From NCBI RefSeq assembly GCF_900107855.1, contig NZ_FNRJ01000003.1, positions 1 to 64,000 on the forward strand: a DNA stretch of 64,000 nucleotides, read 5' to 3'. Source of the stretch: Marinobacterium iners DSM 11526 (GTDB taxonomy: Bacteria > Pseudomonadota > Gammaproteobacteria > Pseudomonadales > Balneatricaceae). This document shows positions 35,036 through 44,051 of the stretch, in pieces (positions within the stretch are counted from its first letter, which is position 1; every line of letters starts with the position of its first letter). The position numbers and the translations under genes are program-made. A model generated the notes under the pieces. The model had not been told where the DNA came from, ran no database searches, and was given only the letters and a program-made list of their open reading frames with translations.

Positions 35036-35647
35036 ATGAGTCTGATTCGGCGATGGCATCTGGTGTTACTTGCCCTGATCGTTGTTCTGTTGTGGATGGG
35101 ACGTTCCCATTCACCGGTACCAGAGTCGTCTGAGCTGCCGCAGGTGTCGCTGGCACCTGTGTCTGCCGAGCCGCTACAACAGAATTTAACCCCGCCAGCC
35201 GAGCTTGAATTCGGGCAGTATTCGCTGCGTCTGTTGGCCGAGTTCGCGCTGGAAGCGCGGGTGCTGGCTCGAGAGCGCTATCGAATGGGGCGTGAGGCAG
35301 ACCTTTCCCCCTGGGACTTCGCGCTGGGCTGGGGGCGTATGGCCGAGCCGGAAATTGCGCGTCAGTTTACCATACGTCAGTCGGGTCGATGGTATTACTG
35401 GCGCACCGAACAGTTGCCGATTCCCCAGCGTGAAGTTGAGATCAGCAGTGCCAATATGCACCTGATTCCGGCCAACGATCAAGTCAGAGAGGCACTGGAT
35501 CGTGTCAATTCCGGCAGCACGGTAAGCCTGCGCGGGTTTCTGGTTGAGGCCCGCGGCGAAGACGGCTGGCGCTGGCGCAGCTCCATGTCGCGGGAAGATA
35601 CCGGCGATGGCGCCTGCGAACTCATTCTGGTGACTGATGTGCTTTGA
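35036..35647 (+). CDS. Membrane-anchored protein of unknown function
   Basis: The 203-residue protein starts with a hydrophobic segment (about residues 7-24), followed by a Pro/Glu-rich linker and a compact periplasmic domain with YSLRLLAEFALEARVLARERY, SPWDFALGWGRM and FLVEARGEDGWRWRSSMSREDTG. The pattern DLSPWDFALGWGRM and the GEDGWRWRSS ending suggest a conserved domain, but I do not recognise a named function. It is divergent from the MdlA-type gene and its last 26 bases overlap the convergent permease gene. A cysteine near the end (GACELI) is the only one. Confidence 0.75.
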   Translation: MSLIRRWHLVLLALIVVLLWMGRSHSPVPESSELPQVSLAPVSAEPLQQNLTPPAELEFGQYSLRLLAEFALEARVLARERYRMGREADLSPWDFALGWGRMAEPEIARQFTIRQSGRWYYWRTEQLPIPQREVEISSANMHLIPANDQVREALDRVNSGSTVSLRGFLVEARGEDGWRWRSSMSREDTGDGACELILVTDVL

Positions 35648-36524
35648 TCTCCTGCCGTAGCGGCGCCTTGCGCTGCTCTGCGCGGATATTGATCAGGTTG
35701 CCGCTGAACATCAGCGCAGCGCCCGCCAGTACATACCAGTCGATCAGTTCCTGATAAAACAGATAACCTACCAGTGCGATCAGGGGCAGACGCATGAAGT
35801 CCATCGGTACAACAACAGTCGCGTCTGCCAGCTTGAATGCGCGTGCCATACAGTAGTGTGCACTCATGGCGGTGACGCCGACGACCAGTATCCAGGGCAA
35901 GGCTTCAAGGGTAGGGCTTTTCCAGTCAAGCAGTGATGGGACCATGCCAAAGGGAAGCTGCATCAGAGTCATGTAGAACAGGATGCACAGTGGGGTGTCG
36001 GTGCGAGTCAGTGACTTGGTCTGAATGTAAGAGAGAGCATAGCCGAACGCGCCGGCCAATACGGCCAGTGAGGCCGGGTGCAGCACGCCCATGCCGGGGC
36101 GCAGTATCAGCAGCAGGCCGGCAATACCCAGCGCCACCGCCAGCACTCTAGGCAGTGTAAGTCGCTCACCCAGCAGCAGCCAGGCCAGCAGGGCCGTCCA
36201 GACAGGAGTGGTGAACTCGATGGCGATTACCTCCGCCAGCGAGATCCAGGCCAGGCCATAAAACCAGCCATACTGACCACCGAAATGAGCGATGTTGCGC
36301 ACCAGGTGCGCTCCGGGACGGGTGGTACGTAGCTGTTCGATGCCGGTTTTGGCCACCAGTGCACCGATCAGGACAACGCCGATTACGCTGCGGAAAAACA
36401 GAATTTGGTAGGTGGTATATTCAGCTGTCAACTCACGTCCGGAAACAGCCATGGCCATGAACGAGAACAGCGCGCCGGTCATCCAGAGCGCAGCCAGAAA
36501 TGCCGGGTGACGATCCTTCAACAT
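35622..36524 (-). CDS. DMT-superfamily (EamA) permease
   Basis: The 300-residue protein has ten predicted membrane helices in two EamA repeats (first about residues 10-140, second about 150-285), with PVWTALLAWLLLGERLTLPRVLAVALG closing the first repeat. Such proteins export metabolites such as amino acids. Start ATG 36524 is preceded by AGGAG. The nearby NsrR-type gene is on the same strand upstream, with a 95-base gap, so co-transcription is possible but a functional tie is not evident. Confidence 0.85.
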   Translation of the reverse strand: MLKDRHPAFLAALWMTGALFSFMAMAVSGRELTAEYTTYQILFFRSVIGVVLIGALVAKTGIEQLRTTRPGAHLVRNIAHFGGQYGWFYGLAWISLAEVIAIEFTTPVWTALLAWLLLGERLTLPRVLAVALGIAGLLLILRPGMGVLHPASLAVLAGAFGYALSYIQTKSLTRTDTPLCILFYMTLMQLPFGMVPSLLDWKSPTLEALPWILVVGVTAMSAHYCMARAFKLADATVVVPMDFMRLPLIALVGYLFYQELIDWYVLAGAALMFSGNLINIRAEQRKAPLRQEIKAHQSPE

Positions 36525-36619
36525 CACAGCTCCTGAAATGCAAAACAGCATTCTCTCAGCTGCAGCGGGTATCGTCTATCCGGAATCTGCAACTGGAGTG
36601 GATGTGTACCGCGATGAGG

Positions 36620-37051
36620 CTAGCTGTTGGTGCGGGTAATCAGGTTGGCCTGCATCGAGTCACTGCGCAGCAGGTCAGCAAGAGTGTACTCTTTGAGGGT
36701 ATCGAAAAAAGCCTGCTGAGCACGGGCAAGGGCACCTTGGAGAGTGCATTGACCGGCAAGACGGCAGGGCTGGCTGTTGCAGTCCACCAGCGGGGATGTA
36801 CCTTCGGAATGGGCTACCACTTCACCGATGTTAATCTGCTCGGGGGGGCGGGCAAGGCAAATGCCCCCTTTCTTGCCGCGGAAGGTACTCAAATAGCCCC
36901 GTTTACCAAGAGCGTGAACAACCTTGCGCAGGTGCTCGATCGAGATGTCATAGAATGTCGCGATTTCACTCAGGGTCGAGAGACGATCGGTATGGGTTGC
37001 GACATAGAACAGGACTCGGAGCGTATAATCGCTGAAACGGCTCAGTTGCAT
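36620..37051 (-). CDS. nsrR: NsrR-type Rrf2 iron-sulfur repressor
   Basis: The 143-residue regulator has the Rrf2 winged helix at the N-terminus (MQLSRFSDYTLRVLFYVA, then IATFYDISIEHLRKVVHALG) and the cysteine cluster CNSQPCRLAGQC near residues 92-103. The spacing C-X4-C-X5-C is that of NsrR, which uses an iron-sulfur cluster to sense nitric oxide and derepress detoxification genes. IscR has a different spacing. I use ATG 37051; the longer frame adds 41 non-conserved residues. No nitric-oxide detoxification gene is in the window. Confidence 0.85.
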   Translation of the reverse strand: MQLSRFSDYTLRVLFYVATHTDRLSTLSEIATFYDISIEHLRKVVHALGKRGYLSTFRGKKGGICLARPPEQINIGEVVAHSEGTSPLVDCNSQPCRLAGQCTLQGALARAQQAFFDTLKEYTLADLLRSDSMQANLITRTNS

Positions 37052-37199
37052 CGTGATACCCGACTTAATATAAGGATTTGATGATACAAGATAACGCTCG
37101 GGACCGAAACTTTTCGTTATATGAATCATCAACGTCTGAGGGGGCTTGCGTTCAGGTCGGTAAAACGTTAACAATAGCGGTCAACATACCTAATATTCA

Positions 37200-37228
37200 G
37201 AAGGCGCCTCATGGGGGCGCCTTCTCAG
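37200..37228 (+). terminator. Orphan intrinsic terminator
   Basis: GAAGGCGCC (37200-37208) pairs with GGCGCCTTC (37216-37224) around a seven-base loop, then TCAGTTTT follows. No plus-strand reading frame of note lies upstream, so it could end a small RNA or block antisense transcription into rnk. Confidence 0.65.
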
Positions 37229-37320
37229 TTTTGAACGTTGTCATGCATCACCCGATCAGTACTCAGAAACCTGCGGCCTGTCTTGTTCAGGCCCCGCCAA
37301 CCTGCCGCTGAAGCTGATAG

Positions 37321-37343
37321 ACCTGTATCAGCACGGTACAGGT
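37321..37343. repeat. Inverted repeat ACCTGTA-N9-TACAGGT
   Basis: Seven-base perfect half-sites (37321-37327 and 37337-37343) about 95 bases before the rnk start, resembling a dimeric-regulator operator. Confidence 0.45.
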
Positions 37344-37387
37344 CGTCGGGTGCACTTCGCTTTTCCCACTGATCCCTTTTATTTATC

Positions 37388-37411
37388 GTTGTACCTCAAG
37401 CTAGGTACAAC
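37388..37411. repeat. Inverted repeat GTTGTACCT-N6-AGGTACAAC
   Basis: A perfect nine-base inverted repeat 26 bases before the rnk ATG. It could be an operator or a hairpin at the 5' end of the mRNA that influences translation. Confidence 0.5.
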
Positions 37412-37437
37412 CTGTTGTCACAATGATGGAGTTGAAA

Positions 37438-37824
37438 ATGGCTGAAATGCCCGGAATCAAGGTGTCCGAGAAGGACGTTGACCAACTGGAAGCCATGCTG
37501 GAGCGGAAAGAGCACCGGGACAATCCCGCACTGGATGGCTTGCGGACGGAGCTGGATCGTGCTGACGTTGTACCGCTTGAACAGCTGCCGGATGATGTGG
37601 TGCGGATGAACTCCACCGTGACCTTCAAGGTGGAAGAAAGTGACAAAACATTCCAGCGTACGCTGTGCTACCCGCATCAGATGGCTGGCCGTGAAGACGG
37701 GATCTCAATTGTGGCGCCGATCGGGTCAGCGCTGCTGGGGCTGGAAGTGGGGCAGACCATCGACTGGCGCCTGCCGGATGGCAAACACAGCCACGTGCGT
37801 ATTATCGAAGTCAGCCATGCATGA
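37438..37824 (+). CDS. rnk: Regulator of nucleoside diphosphate kinase, Rnk
   Basis: The 128-residue protein combines an N-terminal helical hairpin (residues about 1-50) with a GreA/GreB-type C-terminal domain (MNSTVTFKVEESDKTFQRTLCYPHQ, ISIVAPIGSALLGLEVGQTIDWRLPDG). It is the length expected for Rnk, which interacts with RNA polymerase near the secondary channel and influences nucleotide and alginate metabolism. I use ATG 37438 with GGAG seven bases upstream; ATG 37423 is in frame but lacks a Shine-Dalgarno sequence. Two inverted repeats precede it and a bidirectional terminator follows. Confidence 0.86.
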   Translation: MAEMPGIKVSEKDVDQLEAMLERKEHRDNPALDGLRTELDRADVVPLEQLPDDVVRMNSTVTFKVEESDKTFQRTLCYPHQMAGREDGISIVAPIGSALLGLEVGQTIDWRLPDGKHSHVRIIEVSHA

Positions 37825-37870
37825 GTGCTGATGTGCGCCCTCCTGCAGCAGGCAGGCGTACGACGCAACA

Positions 37871-37899
37871 AAAAGGCCGGTCATCATGACCGGCCTTTT
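37871..37899. terminator. Bidirectional terminator rnk / paaK
   Basis: AAAAGGCCGGTCA (37871-37883) and TGACCGGCCTTTT (37887-37899) form a 13-base perfect stem with a three-base loop and T-tails on both strands, between the convergent rnk and paaK genes. Confidence 0.93.
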
Positions 37900-37920
37900 G
37901 CGTAATGGGACAAGCCCGAT

Positions 37921-39231
37921 TCAGCCCTTGTTGCGCAGGTCAGACACGCGCTGTGCCTTACCTTCGGAGCGGGCAATGGTACCCGGCTCACCAATGGTGA
38001 TGCGAGTGCTGATGCCGATGTAGGACTTGATGTGGTGTGACAGCTCCTTGGTGACGGCATCCTTGTTGGCTGCAGTTGCTGCCGGAGTCAGTTCCACCTT
38101 CACTTCAACCATGTCCAGGTTGCCGTTCTTGGTGACAACGATCTCATAGTGAGGCGCCAGTGCTTCCACCTTGAGAATCTGCTCTTCGATCTGGGTCGGG
38201 AACACGTTCACCCCACGGATGATCAGCATGTCATCGGAACGACCGGTAATCTTGTCGATGCGACGCATGGAGCGAGCGGTGCCCGGCAGCAGGCGAGTCA
38301 GGTCGCGGGTGCGGTAACGTACAACCGGCATCGCTTCCTTGGTCAGTGATGTGAACACCAGTTCACCGTACTCGCCATCCGGCAGGACTTCGCCGGTGTT
38401 CGGATCGATGATCTCCGGATAGAAGTGGTCTTCCCAAATGGTAGGGCCGTCTTTGGTTTCGATACACTCCATCGCCACACCCGGTCCCATGACTTCGGAC
38501 AGGCCGTAGATGTCGACCGCATCGATACCGGCACGCTCTTCGATGCTCTTGCGCATCTCACCGGTCCAGGGCTCGGCGCCGAAGATACCGGTACGCAGAC
38601 GGATCTTACGAGGATCTACGCCCTGGCGCTCCATCTCATCCAGAATGTTCAGGAAGTAGGACGGAGTCACCATGATCAGATCCGGCTCGAAATCCTGAAT
38701 CAGCTGAACCTGCTTCTCGGTCTGGCCGCCTGACATCGGGATGACGGTGCAGCCCAGGCGCTCGGCACCGTAATGTGCGCCCAGACCACCGGTAAACAGG
38801 CCGTAGCCATAGGCAACGTGAACCTTGTCACCGCGATGTCCGCCAGCAGCGCGGATGGAGCGTGCAACTACGTTGGCCCAGGTGTCGATATCGTTCTGGG
38901 AATAACCCACTACGGTCGGCTTGCCGGTCGTACCGGAAGAGGCGTGGATACGCACTACGTCTTCCATCGGAATGGCGAACATGCCGTATGGATAGTTGTC
39001 GCGCAGATCCTGCTTGGTGGTGAACGGGAAGTGCTTCAGGTCTTCCAGAGACTTAAGCTCGTGCGGGTGCACACCCTTTTCATCACACTTCTGTTTGAAG
39101 TGGGGTACGTTGTTATAGGCGTGCGCCAGGCTCCAGCGCATACGGCGCAGCTGCAGAGAACGCAGTTCGTCGATGCTGGCTGTTTCGATTTCTTCAAGGG
39201 AACCGCGCATCATTGGCTGTTGATAGTTCAT
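37921..39231 (-). CDS. paaK: Phenylacetate-CoA ligase
   Basis: The 436-residue adenylate-forming enzyme activates phenylacetate to phenylacetyl-CoA with ATP, the first step of the paa pathway. The nucleotide motif SSGTTGKPTVVGYSQND (near residue 95), YGLSEVMGPG (near 240) and the hinge/C-terminal block YRTRDLTRLL...GRSDDMLIIRGVNVFP are present, and the length fits the family. It is the last gene of the minus-strand paaFGHIJK operon, 59 bases after paaJ. Confidence 0.94.
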   Translation of the reverse strand: MNYQQPMMRGSLEEIETASIDELRSLQLRRMRWSLAHAYNNVPHFKQKCDEKGVHPHELKSLEDLKHFPFTTKQDLRDNYPYGMFAIPMEDVVRIHASSGTTGKPTVVGYSQNDIDTWANVVARSIRAAGGHRGDKVHVAYGYGLFTGGLGAHYGAERLGCTVIPMSGGQTEKQVQLIQDFEPDLIMVTPSYFLNILDEMERQGVDPRKIRLRTGIFGAEPWTGEMRKSIEERAGIDAVDIYGLSEVMGPGVAMECIETKDGPTIWEDHFYPEIIDPNTGEVLPDGEYGELVFTSLTKEAMPVVRYRTRDLTRLLPGTARSMRRIDKITGRSDDMLIIRGVNVFPTQIEEQILKVEALAPHYEIVVTKNGNLDMVEVKVELTPAATAANKDAVTKELSHHIKSYIGISTRITIGEPGTIARSEGKAQRVSDLRNKG

Positions 39232-39290
39232 GCTTATTATTATCCCGTTGCTTGTAGGTTAATAATTATTAGATTCCTGAAGCCGCAGCA

Positions 39291-40499
39291 TCAGACTCGT
39301 TCAATAATTGTTGCAATACCCTGGCCGACACCGATGCACATCATGCACAGTGCATAACGGCCACCGGTACGGTGCAGTTCGTACATGGCAGTTGTGATCA
39401 AGCGCGCACCACTCATGCCCAGCGGGTGTCCCAGAGATATGGCACCACCATTCGGGTTTACATGGGTCGCATCATCCGGCAGGCCGAGATCGCGGGTGAC
39501 GGCCAGTGCCTGAGCAGCAAACGCTTCGTTCAGCTCGATGACGTCCATATCTTCAATTTTGAGCCCGGCCTTGGCCAGAACCTTGCGTGCGGCCGGTGCC
39601 GGACCGAAGCCCATGATGCGTGGTTCAACACCAGCTGTCGCCATGGCGACAATGCGCGCTTTCGGTGTCAGGCCGTGGGCCTTGGCGGCTTCAGCGGAGG
39701 CGATCAGCAGGGCACAGGCACCATCATTGACGCCGGACGCGTTACCCGCCGTTACGGAACCGCCAGCTCTGAACGGTGCTTTTAGCCCCGCCAGGATTTC
39801 CATGGTGGTATCGGCACGGGGGTGCTCGTCAGTGTCAACGACCTTGGGGTCACCCTTACGCTGGGGAATGGTGACCGGCACGATCTCCTGGGACAGTTTG
39901 CCATTCTGTTGAGCAGTAGCGGTGCGCTGCTGGCTGCGGAAGGCAAAGGCGTCCTGATCCTCACGGCTTACATTGAAGTCGGCCGCAACGTTCTCGGCGG
40001 TTTCCGGCATGGAGTCCACGCCGTACTGAGATTTCATCAGCGGGTTGATGAAACGCCAGCCGATAGTGGTGTCATACAGACCATTCGGATTGCGGGTAAA
40101 AGCGGATTCGGCCTTACCCATCACAAAAGGTGCGCGGGACATGGATTCAACGCCGCCGGCGATCATCAGTTCACAGTCACCGGACTTGATGGAGCGGGCC
40201 GCAAGGCCAACTGCATCCATGCCGGAACCGCACAGACGGTTAACGGTCGTGCCTGGAACGCTCACCGGCAGGCCAGCCAGCAGAGAGGACATGCGTGCTA
40301 CGTTGCGGTTGTCTTCACCGGCCTGGTTGGCACAACCGTAGATCACGTCATCCACCTGGCTCCAGTCAACATCTGGGTTACGCTGCATCAGCGCCTGCAT
40401 CGGAATGGCGCCCAGGTCATCGGCGCGCACGCCGGCAAGAGCACCGGCATAACGACCGATCGGCGTGCGGATCGCATCACAGATAAAAGCGTCTTTCAT
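39291..40499 (-). CDS. paaJ: 3-oxoadipyl-CoA / 3-oxo-5,6-dehydrosuberyl-CoA thiolase
   Basis: The 402-residue thiolase cleaves 3-oxo-5,6-didehydrosuberyl-CoA and 3-oxoadipyl-CoA. The acyl-carrying cysteine is in [13 protein letters not shown] (near residue 90); the catalytic histidines and second cysteine are in [23 protein letters not shown] and [10 protein letters not shown]. Length and motifs fit PaaJ/PcaF. Its place between paaI and paaK supports PaaJ. An 11-base gap separates it from paaI. Confidence 0.94.
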   Translation of the reverse strand: MKDAFICDAIRTPIGRYAGALAGVRADDLGAIPMQALMQRNPDVDWSQVDDVIYGCANQAGEDNRNVARMSSLLAGLPVSVPGTTVNRLCGSGMDAVGLAARSIKSGDCELMIAGGVESMSRAPFVMGKAESAFTRNPNGLYDTTIGWRFINPLMKSQYGVDSMPETAENVAADFNVSREDQDAFAFRSQQRTATAQQNGKLSQEIVPVTIPQRKGDPKVVDTDEHPRADTTMEILAGLKAPFRAGGSVTAGNASGVNDGACALLIASAEAAKAHGLTPKARIVAMATAGVEPRIMGFGPAPAARKVLAKAGLKIEDMDVIELNEAFAAQALAVTRDLGLPDDATHVNPNGGAISLGHPLGMSGARLITTAMYELHRTGGRYALCMMCIGVGQGIATIIERV

Positions 40500-40510
40500 T
40501 GGGTTTCTCC

Positions 40511-40966
40511 TCAGGCCGTGGTCTCGTCTTCCGGGATGACACTACCCTTGATCTGGTAGGACTTGCCGCGGAAGAAAGCCAGCTCTTCATTGTTCTGGTT
40601 ATAGACAGTGATGTCATACACGCCGGTGCGTCCCTTGCGTTGACGCTCCTGTGCAACCGCGGTGAGACGATCACCGAGGAAGCCGGGAGCGACGTATTCA
40701 ATGCTGCAGCCGCTGGCAACCGTTACTTTATTGTAGCTGTTGCAGGAGTGGGCAAAAGCCGTGTCTGACAAGGCAAAAATAAAGCCGCCGTGACACATGC
40801 CGTGACCGTTCAGCATATCCTTGCGTACGGTCATGCTCAGACGGGCATAACCGGGGCGAGTTTCGTCAATGCTGATCTCAAGTCCCTGAGCGGCATAGTC
40901 AGTGGTATGCATTGCTTCGCTGCAGGCAACGGCAAGTTGCTCCGGAGTCATGTTGTCAACGCTCAT
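40511..40966 (-). CDS. paaI: Phenylacetyl-CoA pathway thioesterase
   Basis: The 151-residue hotdog-fold thioesterase has the family motif MCHGGFIFALSDTAFAHSCN with the catalytic Asp near residue 67. PaaI hydrolyses dead-end ring-hydroxylated phenylacetyl-CoA thioesters and so prevents CoA from being trapped. The start overlaps paaH by four bases (ATGA), a translational coupling. Confidence 0.92.
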   Translation of the reverse strand: MSVDNMTPEQLAVACSEAMHTTDYAAQGLEISIDETRPGYARLSMTVRKDMLNGHGMCHGGFIFALSDTAFAHSCNSYNKVTVASGCSIEYVAPGFLGDRLTAVAQERQRKGRTGVYDITVYNQNNEELAFFRGKSYQIKGSVIPEDETTA

Positions 40967-42468
40967 GCCTTACGCCCTCCTGCAACCTTTCGCAGCAGCA
41001 GGGGAGACGGACGATAGCGGTCTTCACCATAGCTGGCGCCAATGTTGCGCAGCACATTCAGAATGCGGCCCAGGCCTACTTCCGTTGCCCAGCTGATTGG
41101 CCCGCGCGGATAGTTGACACCACCCTGCATGGCGATATCGACCGCTTCCTCGTTGCATACCTGCTGATTGACGGCGTCGAAGCCTTCGTTGGCCAGCATG
41201 GCCAGGGTGCGCATCACGATCATGCCCGGGATATCATCGATCACGCTGACCGCCTTGCCGGCCGCCTGGAACAGGCCGGTGGCCTGGCGTACGGCGTCGG
41301 CATCGGCCTGATCAGCCGGAGCCAGCGCAATGCGGGTTGAGGCCGCGTAATCCAGTGCCAGATCAAACTGAATCAGGTTGCGGTAGCCGGTCTCGGCGGC
41401 GCGGACGGTGCTGAACTGGCCATTGGTCAGGACCAGTGTGGCATCACCGACGCGGATACGGCCATCGCCTTCGGTGCGAATCACTTCAATACCGGCGGCT
41501 TCAAACTGAGCGACCAGCGGCTCGGCAACACCCAGTTCACCCTCGATGGTAACGCTGGCCGGCTTTTCAGCAGCTTCGGCCGTCTGAGGCTGAGGCTTGA
41601 CCGCGCCTTCCCTATAGTCGTAGAAGCCCTTGCCGCTCTTGCGGCCGAAGTGACCGGCATTGACCAGCTCAAGCTGAATCAGAGAGGGCAGGAAACGCTG
41701 GTCGTTGTAGTAGGCGGCGAACACAGAGGAGGTCACCGCATAGTTCACGTCATGGCCGATCAGGTCGGTCAGCTCGAACGGCCCCATACGGAAACCGCCG
41801 GCTTCACGAATGACCGCGTCGATGGTGGCGTTATCAGCACCGCCTTCCTGCGAGATACGGAAACCTTCTGCATAGAAGGGGCGCGCTACACGGTTAACGA
41901 TAAAGCCCGGTGTAGACTTGGCATGAACCGGCTTCTTGCCCCAGCTGGCGGACAGGCTATAAATGGCATCGGCCACGTCCTGGCGTGTATCCAGACCGCT
42001 GATCACTTCCACCAGCTTCATGATCGGAGCCGGGTTGAAGAAATGCATGCCCACCAGGTTCTGCGGACGCTTCAGCGTGCTACCTATGGCGGTTACGGAA
42101 ATGGAGGAGGTGTTGGTGGCCAGTACCGTGCTTTCGGAACAGATCTCTTCCAGCTGTCCGAATACGCTCTGCTTCACGTCAAGCCGCTCGACAATGGCTT
42201 CAATCACCAATGCGGCGGGCGCCATCTCTTCAAGCGAGGCGATGGGAGCGATGCGTGCAACCAGCGCTTCAACCGCTTCTGCCGTCATCTTGCCGCGCTC
42301 GACCAGCTTCTGCAGCCCCTTGGCAACGCCGTCACGACCGCGAGCGGCTGCGCCTTCAGCGGCATCAAACAGCAATACCGGGTGACCGGCCTGAGCCGCT
42401 ACCTGAGCGATACCGGCACCCATGGTACCTGCACCAATTACACCAATAACGGAATTAGTATCAAACAT
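40963..42468 (-). CDS. paaH: 3-hydroxyadipyl-CoA dehydrogenase
   Basis: The 501-residue dehydrogenase oxidises 3-hydroxyadipyl-CoA to 3-oxoadipyl-CoA with NAD. It has the Rossmann motif VIGAGTMGAGIAQVAAQAG at the N-terminus, FFNPAPIMKLVEV with the catalytic-histidine region near residue 140, and two C-terminal 3-hydroxyacyl-CoA domains, giving the long form (about 500 residues) typical of PaaH/PaaC rather than the 280-residue FadB-like type. An Ala/Pro/Gln-rich linker (about residues 285-310) separates the halves. The gene overlaps paaI and is three bases after paaG. Confidence 0.93.
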   Translation of the reverse strand: MFDTNSVIGVIGAGTMGAGIAQVAAQAGHPVLLFDAAEGAAARGRDGVAKGLQKLVERGKMTAEAVEALVARIAPIASLEEMAPAALVIEAIVERLDVKQSVFGQLEEICSESTVLATNTSSISVTAIGSTLKRPQNLVGMHFFNPAPIMKLVEVISGLDTRQDVADAIYSLSASWGKKPVHAKSTPGFIVNRVARPFYAEGFRISQEGGADNATIDAVIREAGGFRMGPFELTDLIGHDVNYAVTSSVFAAYYNDQRFLPSLIQLELVNAGHFGRKSGKGFYDYREGAVKPQPQTAEAAEKPASVTIEGELGVAEPLVAQFEAAGIEVIRTEGDGRIRVGDATLVLTNGQFSTVRAAETGYRNLIQFDLALDYAASTRIALAPADQADADAVRQATGLFQAAGKAVSVIDDIPGMIVMRTLAMLANEGFDAVNQQVCNEEAVDIAMQGGVNYPRGPISWATEVGLGRILNVLRNIGASYGEDRYRPSPLLLRKVAGGRKA

Positions 42469-42471
42469 GGA

Positions 42472-43263
42472 TCACTTGCCTTTGAAGTCGGGCTGACGTT
42501 TTTCCATGAACGCTTTGACGCCTTCACGGTAGTCTTCGGTGCGACCGGCCAAAGTCTGCAGGTCACGTTCAAGATCCAGCTGCTCATCGAAGCTGTTGTC
42601 CCAGCTGGACTGAATGGCACGCTTGATCAGAGCCAGACCCTTGGTTGGCTGAGTCGCCAGACGCTTGGCCATGGAGAGTGCTTCATCCTTCAGCTGCTCG
42701 TCATCGATCACCTGCCAGATCATGCCCCAGCTCTGAGCCTGTTCGGCACTGATTTTGTCACCCAACATGGACAGGGCCATGGCGCGGGCGTGGCCGACCA
42801 GACGCGGCAGGGTCCAGGTGCCGCCGGAGTCCGGCACGAGACCAATCTTGCAAAATGCCTGAATGAAGGAGGCGGAGCGCGCTGCCAGTACGATGTCGCA
42901 GGCAAAGGCGATGTTGGCACCCGCGCCGGCGGCAACGCCGTTTACGGCACAGATAACCGGCATTTCGAGGCCCTGCAGGGTCCGGATCAGTGGGTTGTAG
43001 TTTTTCTCGATGGACTCGCCCAGATTCGGCCTCTCGGCATTGGGATCCACGTTACGATCGCTCAGGTCCTGGCCGGCGCAGAAACCGCGACCATTACCAG
43101 TGATCAGCAGGCAGCGGACACTGCCATCTTTTTTCACCTGCTTCAGCGCATCGCGAACTTCGCCATGCATCTGAGTGTTGAAACTGTTCATCCGATCAGG
43201 ACGGTTCAGGGTCAGTACTGCAACCCCTTCGGTAATTTCAAATTCGATGGTTTCGTATGCCAT
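42472..43263 (-). CDS. paaG: Ring-1,2-epoxyphenylacetyl-CoA isomerase
   Basis: The 263-residue crotonase-fold enzyme converts ring-1,2-epoxyphenylacetyl-CoA to the oxepin form. It has GVAAGAGANIAFACDIVLAA as oxyanion-hole segment, and GLVPDSGGTWTLPRLVG with Asp where hydratases have Glu, the usual PaaG pattern. It sits between paaF (five-base gap) and paaH. Confidence 0.92.
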   Translation of the reverse strand: MAYETIEFEITEGVAVLTLNRPDRMNSFNTQMHGEVRDALKQVKKDGSVRCLLITGNGRGFCAGQDLSDRNVDPNAERPNLGESIEKNYNPLIRTLQGLEMPVICAVNGVAAGAGANIAFACDIVLAARSASFIQAFCKIGLVPDSGGTWTLPRLVGHARAMALSMLGDKISAEQAQSWGMIWQVIDDEQLKDEALSMAKRLATQPTKGLALIKRAIQSSWDNSFDEQLDLERDLQTLAGRTEDYREGVKAFMEKRQPDFKGK

Positions 43264-43268
43264 GGCGG

Positions 43269-44051
43269 TTATTTTCCTGTGAAGTTCGGTTTACGTTTTT
43301 CCATGAACGCAGCGATGCCTTCATTGCGGTCTTCAGTGGCGGCGAGCAGGGTGAACGCCTTGCGCTCAAGGCTCAGGCCGCTGTCCAAAGTGGTATCGTA
43401 TGCCTTGAGCAAAACTTCCTTGGCCTGGCGTACGGCAATGGGCGGCTTGGTTGCGATCTTGCGCGCCAGTTCAGTTGCACGCTCCAGTGAACGCTCCGGA
43501 ATGGTAACTTCGCTGATCAATCCGAAGTCCCGAGCCTGCTGGGCAGAAATGAATTCGCCGGACAGCACCAGCTGCATCGCCATCGATTTGCCGACGGTGC
43601 GAATCAGGCGCTGTGTACCCCCGGCGCCGGGAATAATACCAAGATTGATTTCCGGCTGGCCAAACTGGGCATTGTCACCGGCAATCACGATGTCGGCATG
43701 CATCACCAGTTCGCAGCCGCCGCCCAGTGCAAAACCGTTTACGGCGGCGATCAGGGGCTTGGGGAATTGGGCAATACGACGCCAGTGCAGAACGCGCGGA
43801 TCGTTAAGTACGCCCACAGCGTCAAGTGCCGCCATTTCCTTGATGTCAGCCCCGGCGGCAAAGACCTTTTCGTTGCCAGTGATGACAACAGCGCGGACAC
43901 TGTCATTGTCACTGCACTGCTGGAGTACGTCCGCCAGCTCGCTGAGCAGCTGGGTACGCAGCGCGTTGTAGGCTTCCGGACGGTTGAGGGTGATGGTCAG
44001 AACACCATCAACGACCTCAGAAACAAGGATGTCCTGATACTCGTGTTGCAT
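43269..44051 (-). CDS. paaF: 2,3-dehydroadipyl-CoA hydratase
   Basis: The 260-residue crotonase has both catalytic glutamates, in ALGGGCELVMHAD and GQPEINLGIIPGAGGTQRL. In the paa pathway it hydrates 2,3-didehydroadipyl-CoA. It is the first gene of the minus-strand operon paaFGHIJK, whose order matches E. coli. The ring-activating genes paaABCDE and a PaaX-type repressor are not in the window. Confidence 0.92.
   Translation of the reverse strand: MQHEYQDILVSEVVDGVLTITLNRPEAYNALRTQLLSELADVLQQCSDNDSVRAVVITGNEKVFAAGADIKEMAALDAVGVLNDPRVLHWRRIAQFPKPLIAAVNGFALGGGCELVMHADIVIAGDNAQFGQPEINLGIIPGAGGTQRLIRTVGKSMAMQLVLSGEFISAQQARDFGLISEVTIPERSLERATELARKIATKPPIAVRQAKEVLLKAYDTTLDSGLSLERKAFTLLAATEDRNEGIAAFMEKRKPNFTGK

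Larger units (their letters stand above)
37052..37437. other. Region between nsrR-like and rnk genes
   Basis: This 386-base gap contains the nsrR-type promoter (minus), an intrinsic terminator at 37200-37228 with no plus-strand gene before it, and two inverted repeats at 37321-37343 and 37388-37411 ahead of rnk. A short untranslated RNA ending at the terminator is possible. Confidence 0.45.

Noticed and set aside
41650-43971. A 773-codon plus-strand frame across paaH, paaG and paaF
   Set aside because: It is antisense to three well-supported paa genes, has no domain signature, and reflects codon bias at high G+C.
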